Source: an uncultured Tessaracoccus sp.
GTDB lineage: Bacteria; Actinomycetota; Actinomycetes; Propionibacteriales; Propionibacteriaceae
DNA length: 64,000 nt
NCBI RefSeq assembly: GCF_943914565.1
Contig: NZ_CALUCN010000008.1
Coordinates: 62,001-126,000, forward strand
Direction: 5' to 3'
Position 1 is the stretch's first letter, and every line of letters begins with the position of its first letter. The translations under genes and the position numbers were made by a program. Below, piece after piece: positions 16,922 to 23,480 of this stretch. Below the pieces are notes generated by a model. That model did not search any database and was not told the DNA's origin. It saw nothing but the letters and a program-made list of their open reading frames with translations.

Positions 16922-18183
16922 TGCGCGCGATCACGAACCCGGCGTCGGGGGAGCTCAGGGACCGGCTCGCGGCGCTCAGGGCGCGCGTCGCCGCCCGCTG
17001 GGGTGCGGACGCGGGGGAGCGGTTCGAGCGGCTCATGCTCGACACGTGGCAGACGACGATGCGCCGCGTCGAGGACCGGGTGTTCGTCCTCACCGGCGAC
17101 ATCCCGGCCATGTGGCTCCGCGACTCGTCGGCGCAGGTGTGGCCGTTCCTGCGGCTGCTCGACGTGGCCGAGGTTCGCGAGGTCCTGCTGGGGATCGTGC
17201 GCGAGCAGTGGCGCTGCATCGCGCTCGACCCGTACGCCAACGCCTTCAACGCCTCCGACTCCGACGCCCACCACGACCCCTGCGACCTCGACCTCCTGCC
17301 GGGGGTGTGGGAGCGCAAGTACGAGATCGACTCGCTCGGCTTCCCGATCCTGCTCGCGGACGCGCTGTGGCGCGAGCTCGGCGACGCGGTGCTGCGCGTG
17401 CCGGCGATGCACGACGGGTGCCGCGCCGTCGTCGAGCTGTGGCGGCGGGAGCAGGACCACGAGCGGCGCAGCCACTACCGGCACGTGCGCGACGCCGACC
17501 CCGTCGACACCCTCCCGCGCGACGGCCGCGGCGCCCCCGTCGCGGTGACGGGCATGACCTGGAGCGGCTTCCGGCCCTCCGACGACGCCTGCCGGTACGG
17601 CTACAACATCCCGGCGCAGTTGATGGCGGTGCGGGCGCTGCGCCACGTCGCGGCGTTCGCGGACGTGTGGGGCGACGAGGCCCTCGCAGCGGACGCGCGG
17701 GCCCTGGGCGACGAGATCGCCGAGGGGGTTGATCGGCACGGGCTCGTCGACGGGCGTTACGCCTACGAGGTCGACGGCCTGGGCGGCGTGCTCGAGATGG
17801 ACGACGCGAACATGCCGTCGCTGCTGTCGCTGCCCCTCACGAGCGACGTCCGCCCCGACGACGCCCGCTACCTCGCGACGAGGGCGTGGGCGCTGAGTGA
17901 CGCGAACCCGTACTGGTGGTCGGGACGCGCGGCCGAGGGGATCGGCAGTCCGCACACCCCGTCGGGCCACGTGTGGCACATCGCGCTCGCGGTGCAGGGC
18001 CTCACCGGGAGCCCCGACGAGGCCGAGCGCTGCCTGCGCGTGATCCTCGACACCGACGGCGGCACCGGCTGGACCCACGAGAGCTTCCACGCAGACGACC
18101 CGACGGTGTACACCCGCGCTTGGTTCAGCTGGTCCAACTCCATGCTCTGCGAGCTCATGCTGCAGGTGCTGGGTGGTGCGTGA
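16921..18183 (+). CDS. Exo-alpha-1,6-mannosidase, GH125
   Basis: 420 residues from MRAITNPASG, whose ATG overlaps the GH20 stop by one base. GDIPAMWLRDSSAQVWPFL near residues 60-78 is the hallmark of GH125 (inverting, alpha-1,6-specific mannosidases); 'DPYANAFN', 'WERKYEIDSLGFPILLADALWR', 'GMTWSGFRPSDDACRYGYNIPAQ' and 'LEMDDANMPSLLSLPL' continue the match. No export signal, thus cytoplasmic. It would remove the alpha-1,6 mannose of N-glycan cores, complementing GH38. It is the last gene before the repeat-rich intergenic region; a perfect hairpin lies 40 bases after the stop. Confidence 0.93.
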   Translation: MRAITNPASGELRDRLAALRARVAARWGADAGERFERLMLDTWQTTMRRVEDRVFVLTGDIPAMWLRDSSAQVWPFLRLLDVAEVREVLLGIVREQWRCIALDPYANAFNASDSDAHHDPCDLDLLPGVWERKYEIDSLGFPILLADALWRELGDAVLRVPAMHDGCRAVVELWRREQDHERRSHYRHVRDADPVDTLPRDGRGAPVAVTGMTWSGFRPSDDACRYGYNIPAQLMAVRALRHVAAFADVWGDEALAADARALGDEIAEGVDRHGLVDGRYAYEVDGLGGVLEMDDANMPSLLSLPLTSDVRPDDARYLATRAWALSDANPYWWSGRAAEGIGSPHTPSGHVWHIALAVQGLTGSPDEAERCLRVILDTDGGTGWTHESFHADDPTVYTRAWFSWSNSMLCELMLQVLGGA

Positions 18184-18222
18184 GGCGGGCTGAGCGGGGG
18201 CTTTGCTCGAAACGTGAACGGT

Positions 18223-18252
18223 CGTTTGGCCAGCGGTTTCGCTGGCCAAACG
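18223..18252. terminator. 13-bp perfect hairpin between GH125 and tRNA-Pro
   Basis: Arms CGTTTGGCCAGCG (18223-18235) and CGCTGGCCAAACG (18240-18252) enclose a GTTT loop. It sits between the end of GH125 (plus) and the 3' end of tRNA-Pro (minus), so it can terminate both. There is no clear U-run. Confidence 0.6.
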
Positions 18253-18263
18253 CCTGTTGGCAC

Positions 18264-18340
18264 TGGTCGGGGTGACAGGATTTGAACCTGCGGCCTCGTC
18301 GTCCCGAACGACGCGCGCTACCAAGCTGCGCCACACCCCG
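18264..18340 (-). tRNA. tRNA-Pro (anticodon CGG), CCA encoded
   Basis: Read on the minus strand the sequence folds as a standard tRNA: acceptor CGGGGTG pairing with CACCCCG, D-arm with AGCTTGGTA loop, anticodon stem CGTCG/CGACG around loop TTCGGGA (anticodon CGG), and T-arm with GTTCAAATC. Discriminator A at 18267 is followed by genomic CCA (18266-18264). A TATGCT -10-like element lies about 20 bases upstream. Confidence 0.95.
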
Positions 18341-18360
18341 GGGCAAATGAGCCGACGCTC

Positions 18361-18366
18361 AGCATA
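18361..18366 (-). promoter_or_regulatory. Candidate -10 (TATGCT) for tRNA-Pro
   Basis: AGCATA on the plus strand reads TATGCT on the minus strand, 20 bases before the tRNA 5' end. No strong -35 is evident. Confidence 0.4.
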
Positions 18367-18467
18367 GCGCAGGTGGTGCAGGAAGCGCCAAACGGGGTGG
18401 GGGCTGGAGGAGTGGGGTGGTTCGCGGGGCAGCTGGGGCGGGTCGGCGGTGGAGAGGCGCGCACGAT

Positions 18468-18518
18468 GACGTATGTGGGGAGGCCTTCGTGCATGGCGAA
18501 GGCCTCCCCACATACGTC
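18468..18518. repeat. Perfect 22-bp palindrome, copy 1 of a recurring element
   Basis: Arms 18468-18489 and 18497-18518 are perfectly complementary around the 7-base loop TGCATGG. The inner core GGGGAGGCCTT / AAGGCCTCCCC is identical to that of the palindrome at 47348-47398, while the outer nine bases differ in a compensated way, so pairing is kept. Probably a terminator or REP-like unit. Confidence 0.8.
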
Positions 18519-18570
18519 CGCCAAGTGGCGGCAGGGCCGGGCCGCCGTCGGGGATGGGCCGCCGGGCTCT

Positions 18571-18620
18571 GGGGTGGCTTGGCCGGGCCGGGTCCCGGGG
18601 TGGCTTGGCCGGGCCCCGGG
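18571..18620 (+). repeat. 26-bp tandem duplication
   Basis: GGGGTGGCTTGGCCGGGCC begins at 18571 and again at 18597, with a third partial copy (GGGGTGGC) from 18618 leading into the first 80-bp element. No coding sense. Confidence 0.6.
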
Positions 18621-18700
18621 GTGGCACGAAACGCCGTGTGGAACGATTCAGAGCGCTGTTTTGGGCCCTGTAACCGGCCGGAGACGGCGTTTCGTGCCAC
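18621..18700. repeat. 80-bp element with 17-bp terminal inverted repeats, copy 1
   Basis: Bounded by GTGGCACGAAACGCCGT (18621-18637) and its exact reverse complement (18684-18700). The interior is about 85% identical to the second copy at 18841-18920, and both are exactly 80 bp. No transposase is present and no target duplication is visible at the edges. Confidence 0.8.
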
Positions 18701-18704
18701 GCCT

Positions 18705-18801
18705 GTACCTGACGCACTTGTCCCCGGGACGGCGCCATACCTCACATAGATTTCCCCGCGAGCTGGGCCGTACCTCACGCATTCGCCCCGCGAACCGGGC
18801 C
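18705..18801 (+). repeat. Three 32-33-bp tandem repeats
   Basis: Units 18705-18736, 18737-18769 and 18770-18801 each begin RTACCTSAC and contain CCCCGSG in the middle and GGCC/GGCGCC at the end. They fill most of the space between the two 80-bp elements. Confidence 0.65.
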
Positions 18802-18840
18802 GGGCCAGCGCCGAGCCGCACCCCGGCCGAGCCTCCCCAC

Positions 18841-18920
18841 GTGACACGAAACGCCGTCGGGAACGCTTCAGAGCACCGTTTCAGGCCCTGTGACCGGGCA
18901 GACACGGCGTTTCGTGCCAC
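18841..18920. repeat. 80-bp element with terminal inverted repeats, copy 2
   Basis: Bounded by GTGACACGAAACGCCGT (18841-18857) and ACGGCGTTTCGTGCCAC (18904-18920); one mismatch between the arms. Same orientation and length as copy 1. Confidence 0.8.
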
Positions 18921-18942
18921 GTCGTCGGGCGCTGGGGCGCGG

Positions 18943-19287
18943 TTCGCCAACGAAGGGGTCCGTTCGCCAACGAAGGGGTTGGTTCGCCAACGGAGGGCGC
19001 GGTTTGCCAATGCTGGGCTGCGTTTGCCAACGGACGGGGCCCACTTGCCGGCGTTCGGACGGGGTCCAGGCCCTCACGACGGGGTTCGCCAACGCTGTGC
19101 ACGTTCGCCAACGCTCTATTGCAGGCGAACATGGATAACGCAGGCGAAAAGGAACGAATGTTGGCAAACCGTCATAGCGTTGGCAAACCAGCCCCAAGAT
19201 TGGCAAACCAAATCGAACATTGGCGAACGGCCCCGTCCGTTGGCAAACCCACCCCTCCATTGGCGAACGCACCCAAGCATTGGCGAA
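18943..19287. repeat. Symmetric array of 18 motif positions with about 20-bp period
   Basis: TTYGCCAAYG occurs rightward at 18943, 18963, 18983, 19003, 19023, 19085 and 19104, with a degenerate unit near 19043 and a lost one near 19063. The reverse complement occurs at 19120 and 19139 (both degenerate, ending GGCGAA), 19159, 19178, 19198, 19218, 19238, 19258 and 19278. Steps are 18-22 bp, mostly exactly 20. The midpoint of the array, 19115, is also where orientation flips. The linker is G-rich (GGGG) on the rightward side and C-rich on the leftward side. TTTGCCAACGGACGGGGCC at 19023-19041 has an exact reverse complement at 19229-19247. Confidence 0.9.
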
Positions 19288-19351
19288 CCAGCCCCGGACG
19301 CCTGCACCACCGCCACCCCCAGACGCCAGCGAACCAGACCCAGTGAAGCGC

Positions 19352-20260
19352 TCAGCGACGAGGGGTCAGCGTGAGCAGCGTCGTCTCGGGTCGGCACGCG
19401 AAGCGCACCGGTGCGAACGGCGACGTGCCGAGGCCCGCGGAGACGTGCAGGTGGGCGGTGCGGCCGGCGGCGTGGTGGAGCGACGGGCCCTTGACGCGTG
19501 CGGTGTCGAGGTCGCAGTTGGTGGTGAGCGCACCGAGCCCGGGCACGCAGACCTGGCCGCCGTGGGTGTGGCCGGCGAGGACGAGGTCGACGCCGTCGGC
19601 GGTCATCGCGTCAAGGATGCGCAGGTACGGGGCGTGCGTGACGCCGACCGACAGGTCAACCCCCTCCGACGGCGGCCCGGCGACGAGTGCGTAGTCGTCG
19701 CGGTCGTGGTGGGCGTCGTCGGTGCCGCGGAATTCCACCGTGAGTCCGCGCAGCTCCATCGTGTGCCGGGCGTGCGTGAGGTCGACCCACCCGTGGGACT
19801 CGAACCGCCGTCGCAGCACGTCCGTGGGCAGCAGCCGGACCGCGCCGTCGTCGGAGGCGTGCGAGCGGCCGCGCGTCACGTAGGCGAGCGGGTTCTTGAA
19901 GTGGGGCGCCTGGTAGTCGTTGGAGCCGAACACGAAGACTCCCGGCACCTGGCGCAGCCCGCCCAGCGTCACCTCGAGCGCGTGGATCGCGGGCTCGGAG
20001 GCGATGTTGTCGCCGGTGTTCACGACGAGGTCCGGCTCGAGCGCGGCGAGCCCGCGCACGAATCGCAGCTTGTCCCACTGCCGTTCGAGCAGGTGCAGGT
20101 CCGACAGGTGCAGCACCCGGATCGGCTCGGCGCCAGGAGGCAGGACCGGCAGCGTGACCCGTCGCACCGTGAAGCAGTGCGCCTCGACGAGGCCCCAGGC
20201 GAGGCACGCGGCGCCGACGCCGGCCACCGCGCCGACGCCACGCAGCAGACCGCGGATCAC
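19352..20260 (-). CDS. Metallophosphoesterase, YkuE/Rv3683-like
   Basis: 302 residues with an N-terminal hydrophobic segment (membrane anchor or signal) and a calcineurin-like fold: LHLSDLHLL (first metal motif), VVNTGDNIA, VFGSNDY (GNH-equivalent), LAGHTHGGQVCVPGLGAL. Bimetal phosphoesterases of this subfamily may act on cell-envelope phospho-substrates. The GTG start overlaps the stop of the penicillin-binding protein gene by four bases. As I recall, the same pair, in the same order, is found in mycobacteria as Rv3682 (ponA2)-Rv3683, so a shared envelope role is likely. The large non-coding repeat region starts right after its stop. Confidence 0.9.
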   Translation of the reverse strand: MIRGLLRGVGAVAGVGAACLAWGLVEAHCFTVRRVTLPVLPPGAEPIRVLHLSDLHLLERQWDKLRFVRGLAALEPDLVVNTGDNIASEPAIHALEVTLGGLRQVPGVFVFGSNDYQAPHFKNPLAYVTRGRSHASDDGAVRLLPTDVLRRRFESHGWVDLTHARHTMELRGLTVEFRGTDDAHHDRDDYALVAGPPSEGVDLSVGVTHAPYLRILDAMTADGVDLVLAGHTHGGQVCVPGLGALTTNCDLDTARVKGPSLHHAAGRTAHLHVSAGLGTSPFAPVRFACRPETTLLTLTPRR

Positions 20261-22734
20261 GAGTTGCCCGACGGTTTCGGCGTGGGCTGCGACGGTTGCT
20301 TGCGCGGCGTGGCCGGCGTCTTCGGGGTGGAGGGTGTCGGCTTCGACGATTTCGACGGGGTCGACGGGGTCGAGGGTGCCGTCGTGGCCTTCGGCTTCGG
20401 TTCGGGCTTCGGTTCCGGCTTGGGCTTGGGCTTCGGCTTGGGCCGGGGACCGATCGAGACCCGCAGCGAGATCGTCGAGTAGATCGGTGCCTCCCGCGAC
20501 GGCGACGCGCCCAGGAACGTGCCTTCCGAGCGCGACGAGTACACGCCCCAGCGCTGCGTGCTGAAGCCCGCGGCCTCGATCGTGCGCTTGGCCTCGTCGT
20601 AGCCCATGCCGGAGACGTCGGGCACCGGCACCTTCTTGCCTTCCTTCACGTCGTTGCCCGGCTTGGTGAAGCCGGTCTTCGGCTTGCCCTGCAGCGCGGC
20701 GGTCATGGCGGCGCGCCAGATCTGGCCCGCGTCGCCACCACCGGTACCGCGCAGGTACTGGCCGTTGTGCATCCGGAACCCGGTGAGCGACTTGCGGCGC
20801 TTGTTCTTCGGGGCGCCGCTGTCGACCGAGATCATCGCGACGCCGGCCATCTCGGGCGTGTAGCCGGCGAACCAGACGGCCTTCGCCTCCTGCGTCGTAC
20901 CGGTCTTGCCGGCCTGGGGGCGACCGTCACGGATGCGGGCCCGACGACCGGTGCCGTTCGTCATGACCTCCGACATCATGGCGTTCATGCCGTCGGCGAC
21001 CTCGGGCTTCATCACGCGCTTGCAGTTGCCGTCCGGCACGGCGATCTGCTTGCCGCTCTCCGTCGTGATCGACTTCAGGATGCGGGGCGTGCAGTGCGTG
21101 CCCCGGTTGGCGAACGTCGTGTACCCCTCCGCCATCGACAGCGGGGTCACGTAGCTGGTGCCGAGCACCCACGACGGGTAGTAGGACTCCTCGTCGCGCA
21201 TGTCCTTGCCGTTGGCGAGCGTCACGCCGCTCTTCTGCGCCATCTCGATGGCGGGGCAGTTGCCCATCGCCTGCGTGAGGCGCAGGAAGTAGGTGTTGAC
21301 CGAGTTGCGCGTCGCCTCGGTCATGTTGATGCGCCCGTAGCCGCGGTGGCCGAGGTTGCTCGGCGTGTAGTCCTTGTCGACGACGGACGTGCCCTGGCAG
21401 CCCTTCCACCGCGTGCCCGGGAGGTCGGTGAGCGTGGCGGGTGCGTTGATCGAGTGGTTCATCGACATGCCACCCTGCAGCGCGGCGGCCGCGGCGAACA
21501 TCTTCATCGTCGAACCGGACTGGTAGCCCTCGGCGCCGCCCATGTCGGCGGTGACGTTGTAGTTGTACCAGACCTCACCGGGCCCGTCGCCCATCTTCGG
21601 ACGGCTCTGCGCCATCGCGACGATGAGGAACGTCTTGGGCTCGAGGATCACGGTGTTCGCGACGAGCGGGTCCGTCGGGGCGATCATGCTCGAGACGGCC
21701 TTCTCTGCGGCGTCCTGCGTCTTCGGGTCGATGAGCGTCTGGATCGTGAGCCCGCCGCGACGCAGCGTGTTGATGCGCTCCTCGCGGGTGTCGCCGAGGC
21801 CCTTCACCTGGCCGCTGGCGAGCGTGCGGTAGACGTAGTCGCACAGGAACGGGTAGCGCGCCGTCGTGCAGCCGTTGGGGGTGCGGGTGACCTTCTTGGT
21901 GTCGAACTGCACCTTCTTCGCCTTGTCGGCCTCGGCCTGCGTGACGAAGCCCTCGTCGGCCATGCGTTGCAGCACCTGGTTGCGCCGCTTCGTGGCCTTC
22001 TTGGTGTTCTTCACGGGGTTGAAGCCGACGGGGTTCTGCACCAGGCCGGCGAGCATCGCGCTCTGCGCGAGGTTGAGGTCCTTGGCGTGCACGCCGTAGT
22101 ACTGCAGCGCCGCGGCCTCGACGCCGTAGGCGCCGTTGCCGTAGTAGGCGATGTTCAGGTAGCGCTCCAGGATCTCGTCCTTGGAGAGCTTCTGCTCGAC
22201 GGCGAACGCGAAGCGCGCCTCCTCGATCTTGCGCTCGATCGACACCTCGACGGCCTTCTTCGCCGCCTGCTCGTCGTTCTCGTACTTGGCCTGCTCGACG
22301 CGGACGAGCTTCACGTACTGCTGCGTCAGCGTCGACGCGCCCTGCGTGTCGCCCGAGACCGTCTTCAGGAAGGCACGCACCATGCCCTCCGGGTCGACGG
22401 CGCCGTGCTCGTAGAAGCGGTGGTCCTCGATCGCGATCTGCGCGTGCCGCATGGCCGGGCTGATCTGGTCGAGGGGCTTGTAGATGCGGTTCTCCTCGAA
22501 GAACGTGGAGAGCACCTGGCCGTTGGCCATGAGGATGCGGGACCGTTGGGACTGCGGCGGCGTCTCGAACTCGGCGGGAAGATGCTTGAACGAGTCGGCG
22601 GCGGCCTTCGAGACGCCGCTGGCCATCGCCACGAACGGGACCGCGACCCCGGAGAGCAGCACTCCGGCGAGGAGGCTGACCGCGAGGAACATGAAGACCG
22701 CGTACGTCTTCTCGCTGAGCTTCGCCGATTTCAT
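20257..22734 (-). CDS. ponA2: Bifunctional penicillin-binding protein with PASTA domain (PonA2-like)
   Basis: 825-residue class A PBP that polymerises and cross-links peptidoglycan. Order: short cytoplasmic part, transmembrane helix (about 11-40), glycosyltransferase domain with AIEDHRFYEHG (101-111) and GASTLTQQYVK, transpeptidase domain with SxxK in GSTMK (near 408), SVN, and KTGTT (near 606), one PASTA domain (about 690-755, starting VPVPDVSGMGYDEAKRTI), then a Pro/Lys- and Ser/Thr-rich tail. ATG start seven bases after a TACACT element. It is divergent from the whiB-type gene and overlaps the metallophosphoesterase, as in the mycobacterial ponA2 neighbourhood. Confidence 0.95.
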   Translation of the reverse strand: MKSAKLSEKTYAVFMFLAVSLLAGVLLSGVAVPFVAMASGVSKAAADSFKHLPAEFETPPQSQRSRILMANGQVLSTFFEENRIYKPLDQISPAMRHAQIAIEDHRFYEHGAVDPEGMVRAFLKTVSGDTQGASTLTQQYVKLVRVEQAKYENDEQAAKKAVEVSIERKIEEARFAFAVEQKLSKDEILERYLNIAYYGNGAYGVEAAALQYYGVHAKDLNLAQSAMLAGLVQNPVGFNPVKNTKKATKRRNQVLQRMADEGFVTQAEADKAKKVQFDTKKVTRTPNGCTTARYPFLCDYVYRTLASGQVKGLGDTREERINTLRRGGLTIQTLIDPKTQDAAEKAVSSMIAPTDPLVANTVILEPKTFLIVAMAQSRPKMGDGPGEVWYNYNVTADMGGAEGYQSGSTMKMFAAAAALQGGMSMNHSINAPATLTDLPGTRWKGCQGTSVVDKDYTPSNLGHRGYGRINMTEATRNSVNTYFLRLTQAMGNCPAIEMAQKSGVTLANGKDMRDEESYYPSWVLGTSYVTPLSMAEGYTTFANRGTHCTPRILKSITTESGKQIAVPDGNCKRVMKPEVADGMNAMMSEVMTNGTGRRARIRDGRPQAGKTGTTQEAKAVWFAGYTPEMAGVAMISVDSGAPKNKRRKSLTGFRMHNGQYLRGTGGGDAGQIWRAAMTAALQGKPKTGFTKPGNDVKEGKKVPVPDVSGMGYDEAKRTIEAAGFSTQRWGVYSSRSEGTFLGASPSREAPIYSTISLRVSIGPRPKPKPKPKPEPKPEPKPKATTAPSTPSTPSKSSKPTPSTPKTPATPRKQPSQPTPKPSGNS

Positions 22735-22741
22735 GCGGCCC

Positions 22742-22747
22742 AGTGTA
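22742..22747 (-). promoter_or_regulatory. Leaderless -10 element TACACT before ponA2
   Basis: On the minus strand TACACT, seven bases, then ATG at 22734. No ribosome site in the gap. Confidence 0.5.
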
Positions 22748-22879
22748 CGTGACGCCTAGCGGGGGCCCGACATCGCGCGCGCCGGCTCGCGGGGTCCGCC
22801 CAAAATTGGGGGTTCCGTTATCTGTCCGTGACCTGCTAGCGTTGATGGCGCACGAGAAGCTGCGCGAAGGAGGGCAAGC

Positions 22880-23140
22880 ATGTCGCTCGCCGAAGTCAGT
22901 GAGTGGACGCTCCGAGCCAACTGCCGCGACATGGCAGATGCGTTGTTCCCCGAGGGCAAGGACCAGAAGCGAGCACGTGTGGTGTGCCGCGACTGCCCGG
23001 TCCGTTCCGAGTGCCTCGCGGAGGCGCTGGACAACCGCATCGAGTGGGGCGTCTGGGGAGGCATGACCGAGCGCGAACGCCGGGCACTGCTCCGGGCCCG
23101 CCCCGACATCAAGGACTGGCGAGCCGTACTCTGCCGTTGA
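22880..23140 (+). CDS. whiB4: WhiB-family iron-sulfur regulator
   Basis: 86 residues with the four cluster cysteines C15, C36, C39 and C45 (C-X20-C-X2-C-X5-C), then the WhiB turn GVWGGMTERERRALL. WhiB proteins hold a 4Fe-4S cluster and act as redox-responsive transcription regulators, often with the sigma factor. The stretch CLAEALDNRIEWGVWGG and the position divergent from ponA2 both fit WhiB4 as known from mycobacteria. A TAGCGT hexamer about 40 bases upstream and a GAAGGAGGG ribosome site support the ATG at 22880. A hairpin follows the stop. Confidence 0.92.
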   Translation: MSLAEVSEWTLRANCRDMADALFPEGKDQKRARVVCRDCPVRSECLAEALDNRIEWGVWGGMTERERRALLRARPDIKDWRAVLCR

Positions 23141-23146
23141 ACCACA

Positions 23147-23173
23147 CCGCCGTCGGGCCATCCCCGACGGCGG
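23147..23173 (+). terminator. Hairpin after whiB4
   Basis: Arms 23147-23157 and 23163-23173 (CCGCCGTCGGG and its complement) with a 5-base loop, starting six bases after the stop codon. GC-rich, with no U-tract. Confidence 0.6.
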
Positions 23174-23305
23174 TTGCGGTTTCCGAGGGTCCGCCCGGCC
23201 GGGGCGGCGCGTGCTGACGGCCGTCGTGCCCCGGCGCGGAAGGCGCCGTGCCACGACGAACGACCAGGTCCGGTCCGAGCCGGTGCCCGCTCCCGCGCGG
23301 GGAGC

Positions 23306-23311
23306 TAGGCT
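23306..23311 (+). promoter_or_regulatory. Leaderless -10 element TAGGCT before the DUF4177 gene
   Basis: TAGGCT, six bases, ATG at 23318; identical hexamer and gap to those before deoA. Confidence 0.55.
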
Positions 23312-23317
23312 GTGCGC

Positions 23318-23476
23318 ATGACCAAGTGGGAGTACTTCACCGCGCCGATCCTCTCGCACGTGGCGCAGCAGATCCTGAACAACTTCGGTGCCGAGGGCTG
23401 GGAGCTCGTCACGCTCGCGCCCGGCCCCAACCCCGACACGCTCGTCGGCTACTTCAAGCGCCCCCTCGAGGACTGA
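23318..23476 (+). CDS. Small DUF4177-type protein
   Basis: 52 residues starting MTKWEYFTAPILSHVAQQIL and containing NNFGAEGWELVTL, the typical 'WEY ... LN..G.EGWELV' pattern of DUF4177-like proteins. Function unknown. It opens the run DUF4177-nth-thioredoxin-NUDIX, whose counterpart is found near whiB4 in mycobacteria. The start is supported by leaderless -10 spacing; the stop is four bases before the GTG of nth, so they are co-transcribed. No signal peptide or membrane segment. Confidence 0.8.
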   Translation: MTKWEYFTAPILSHVAQQILNNFGAEGWELVTLAPGPNPDTLVGYFKRPLED

Positions 23477-23480
23477 TCGC

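Larger units (their letters stand above)
18341..19351. repeat. About 1 kb non-coding region dense in distinct repeats
   Basis: No credible gene occurs between tRNA-Pro and the metallophosphoesterase. The stretch carries, in order: a tRNA promoter (18361-18366), a G-run cluster (18394-18442), a perfect 22-bp-stem palindrome (18468-18518), a 26-bp tandem duplication (18571 onward), two 80-bp elements with terminal inverted repeats (18621-18700, 18841-18920), three 32-33-bp tandem repeats (18705-18801) and a symmetric 20-bp-period array (18943-19287). Open frames crossing it change register with the repeats and show no family similarity. Confidence 0.85.

Noticed and set aside
18943..19287. CRISPR array
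   Set aside because: Units are 10-bp motifs with 10-bp linkers, degenerate, and change direction midway; real spacers are about 30 bases and repeats are uniform. No cas genes are near.
18943..19287. Plasmid-type iteron origin
   Set aside because: The 20-bp direct repeats resemble iterons, but there is no rep gene, no AT-rich unwinding region and no plasmid genes nearby. Kept only as a structural analogy.
18373..19374. Long open frame (333 codons) spanning the repeat-rich region
   Set aside because: It crosses hairpins, inverted elements and the 20-bp array whose period is not a multiple of three; the repeats appear in rotating frames, with no family similarity, ribosome site or promoter.
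20296..22752. 818-codon open frame on the plus strand opposite ponA2
   Set aside because: Composition is Arg/Gly/Val/Leu/His-rich shadow; the minus-strand frame has all PBP motifs.
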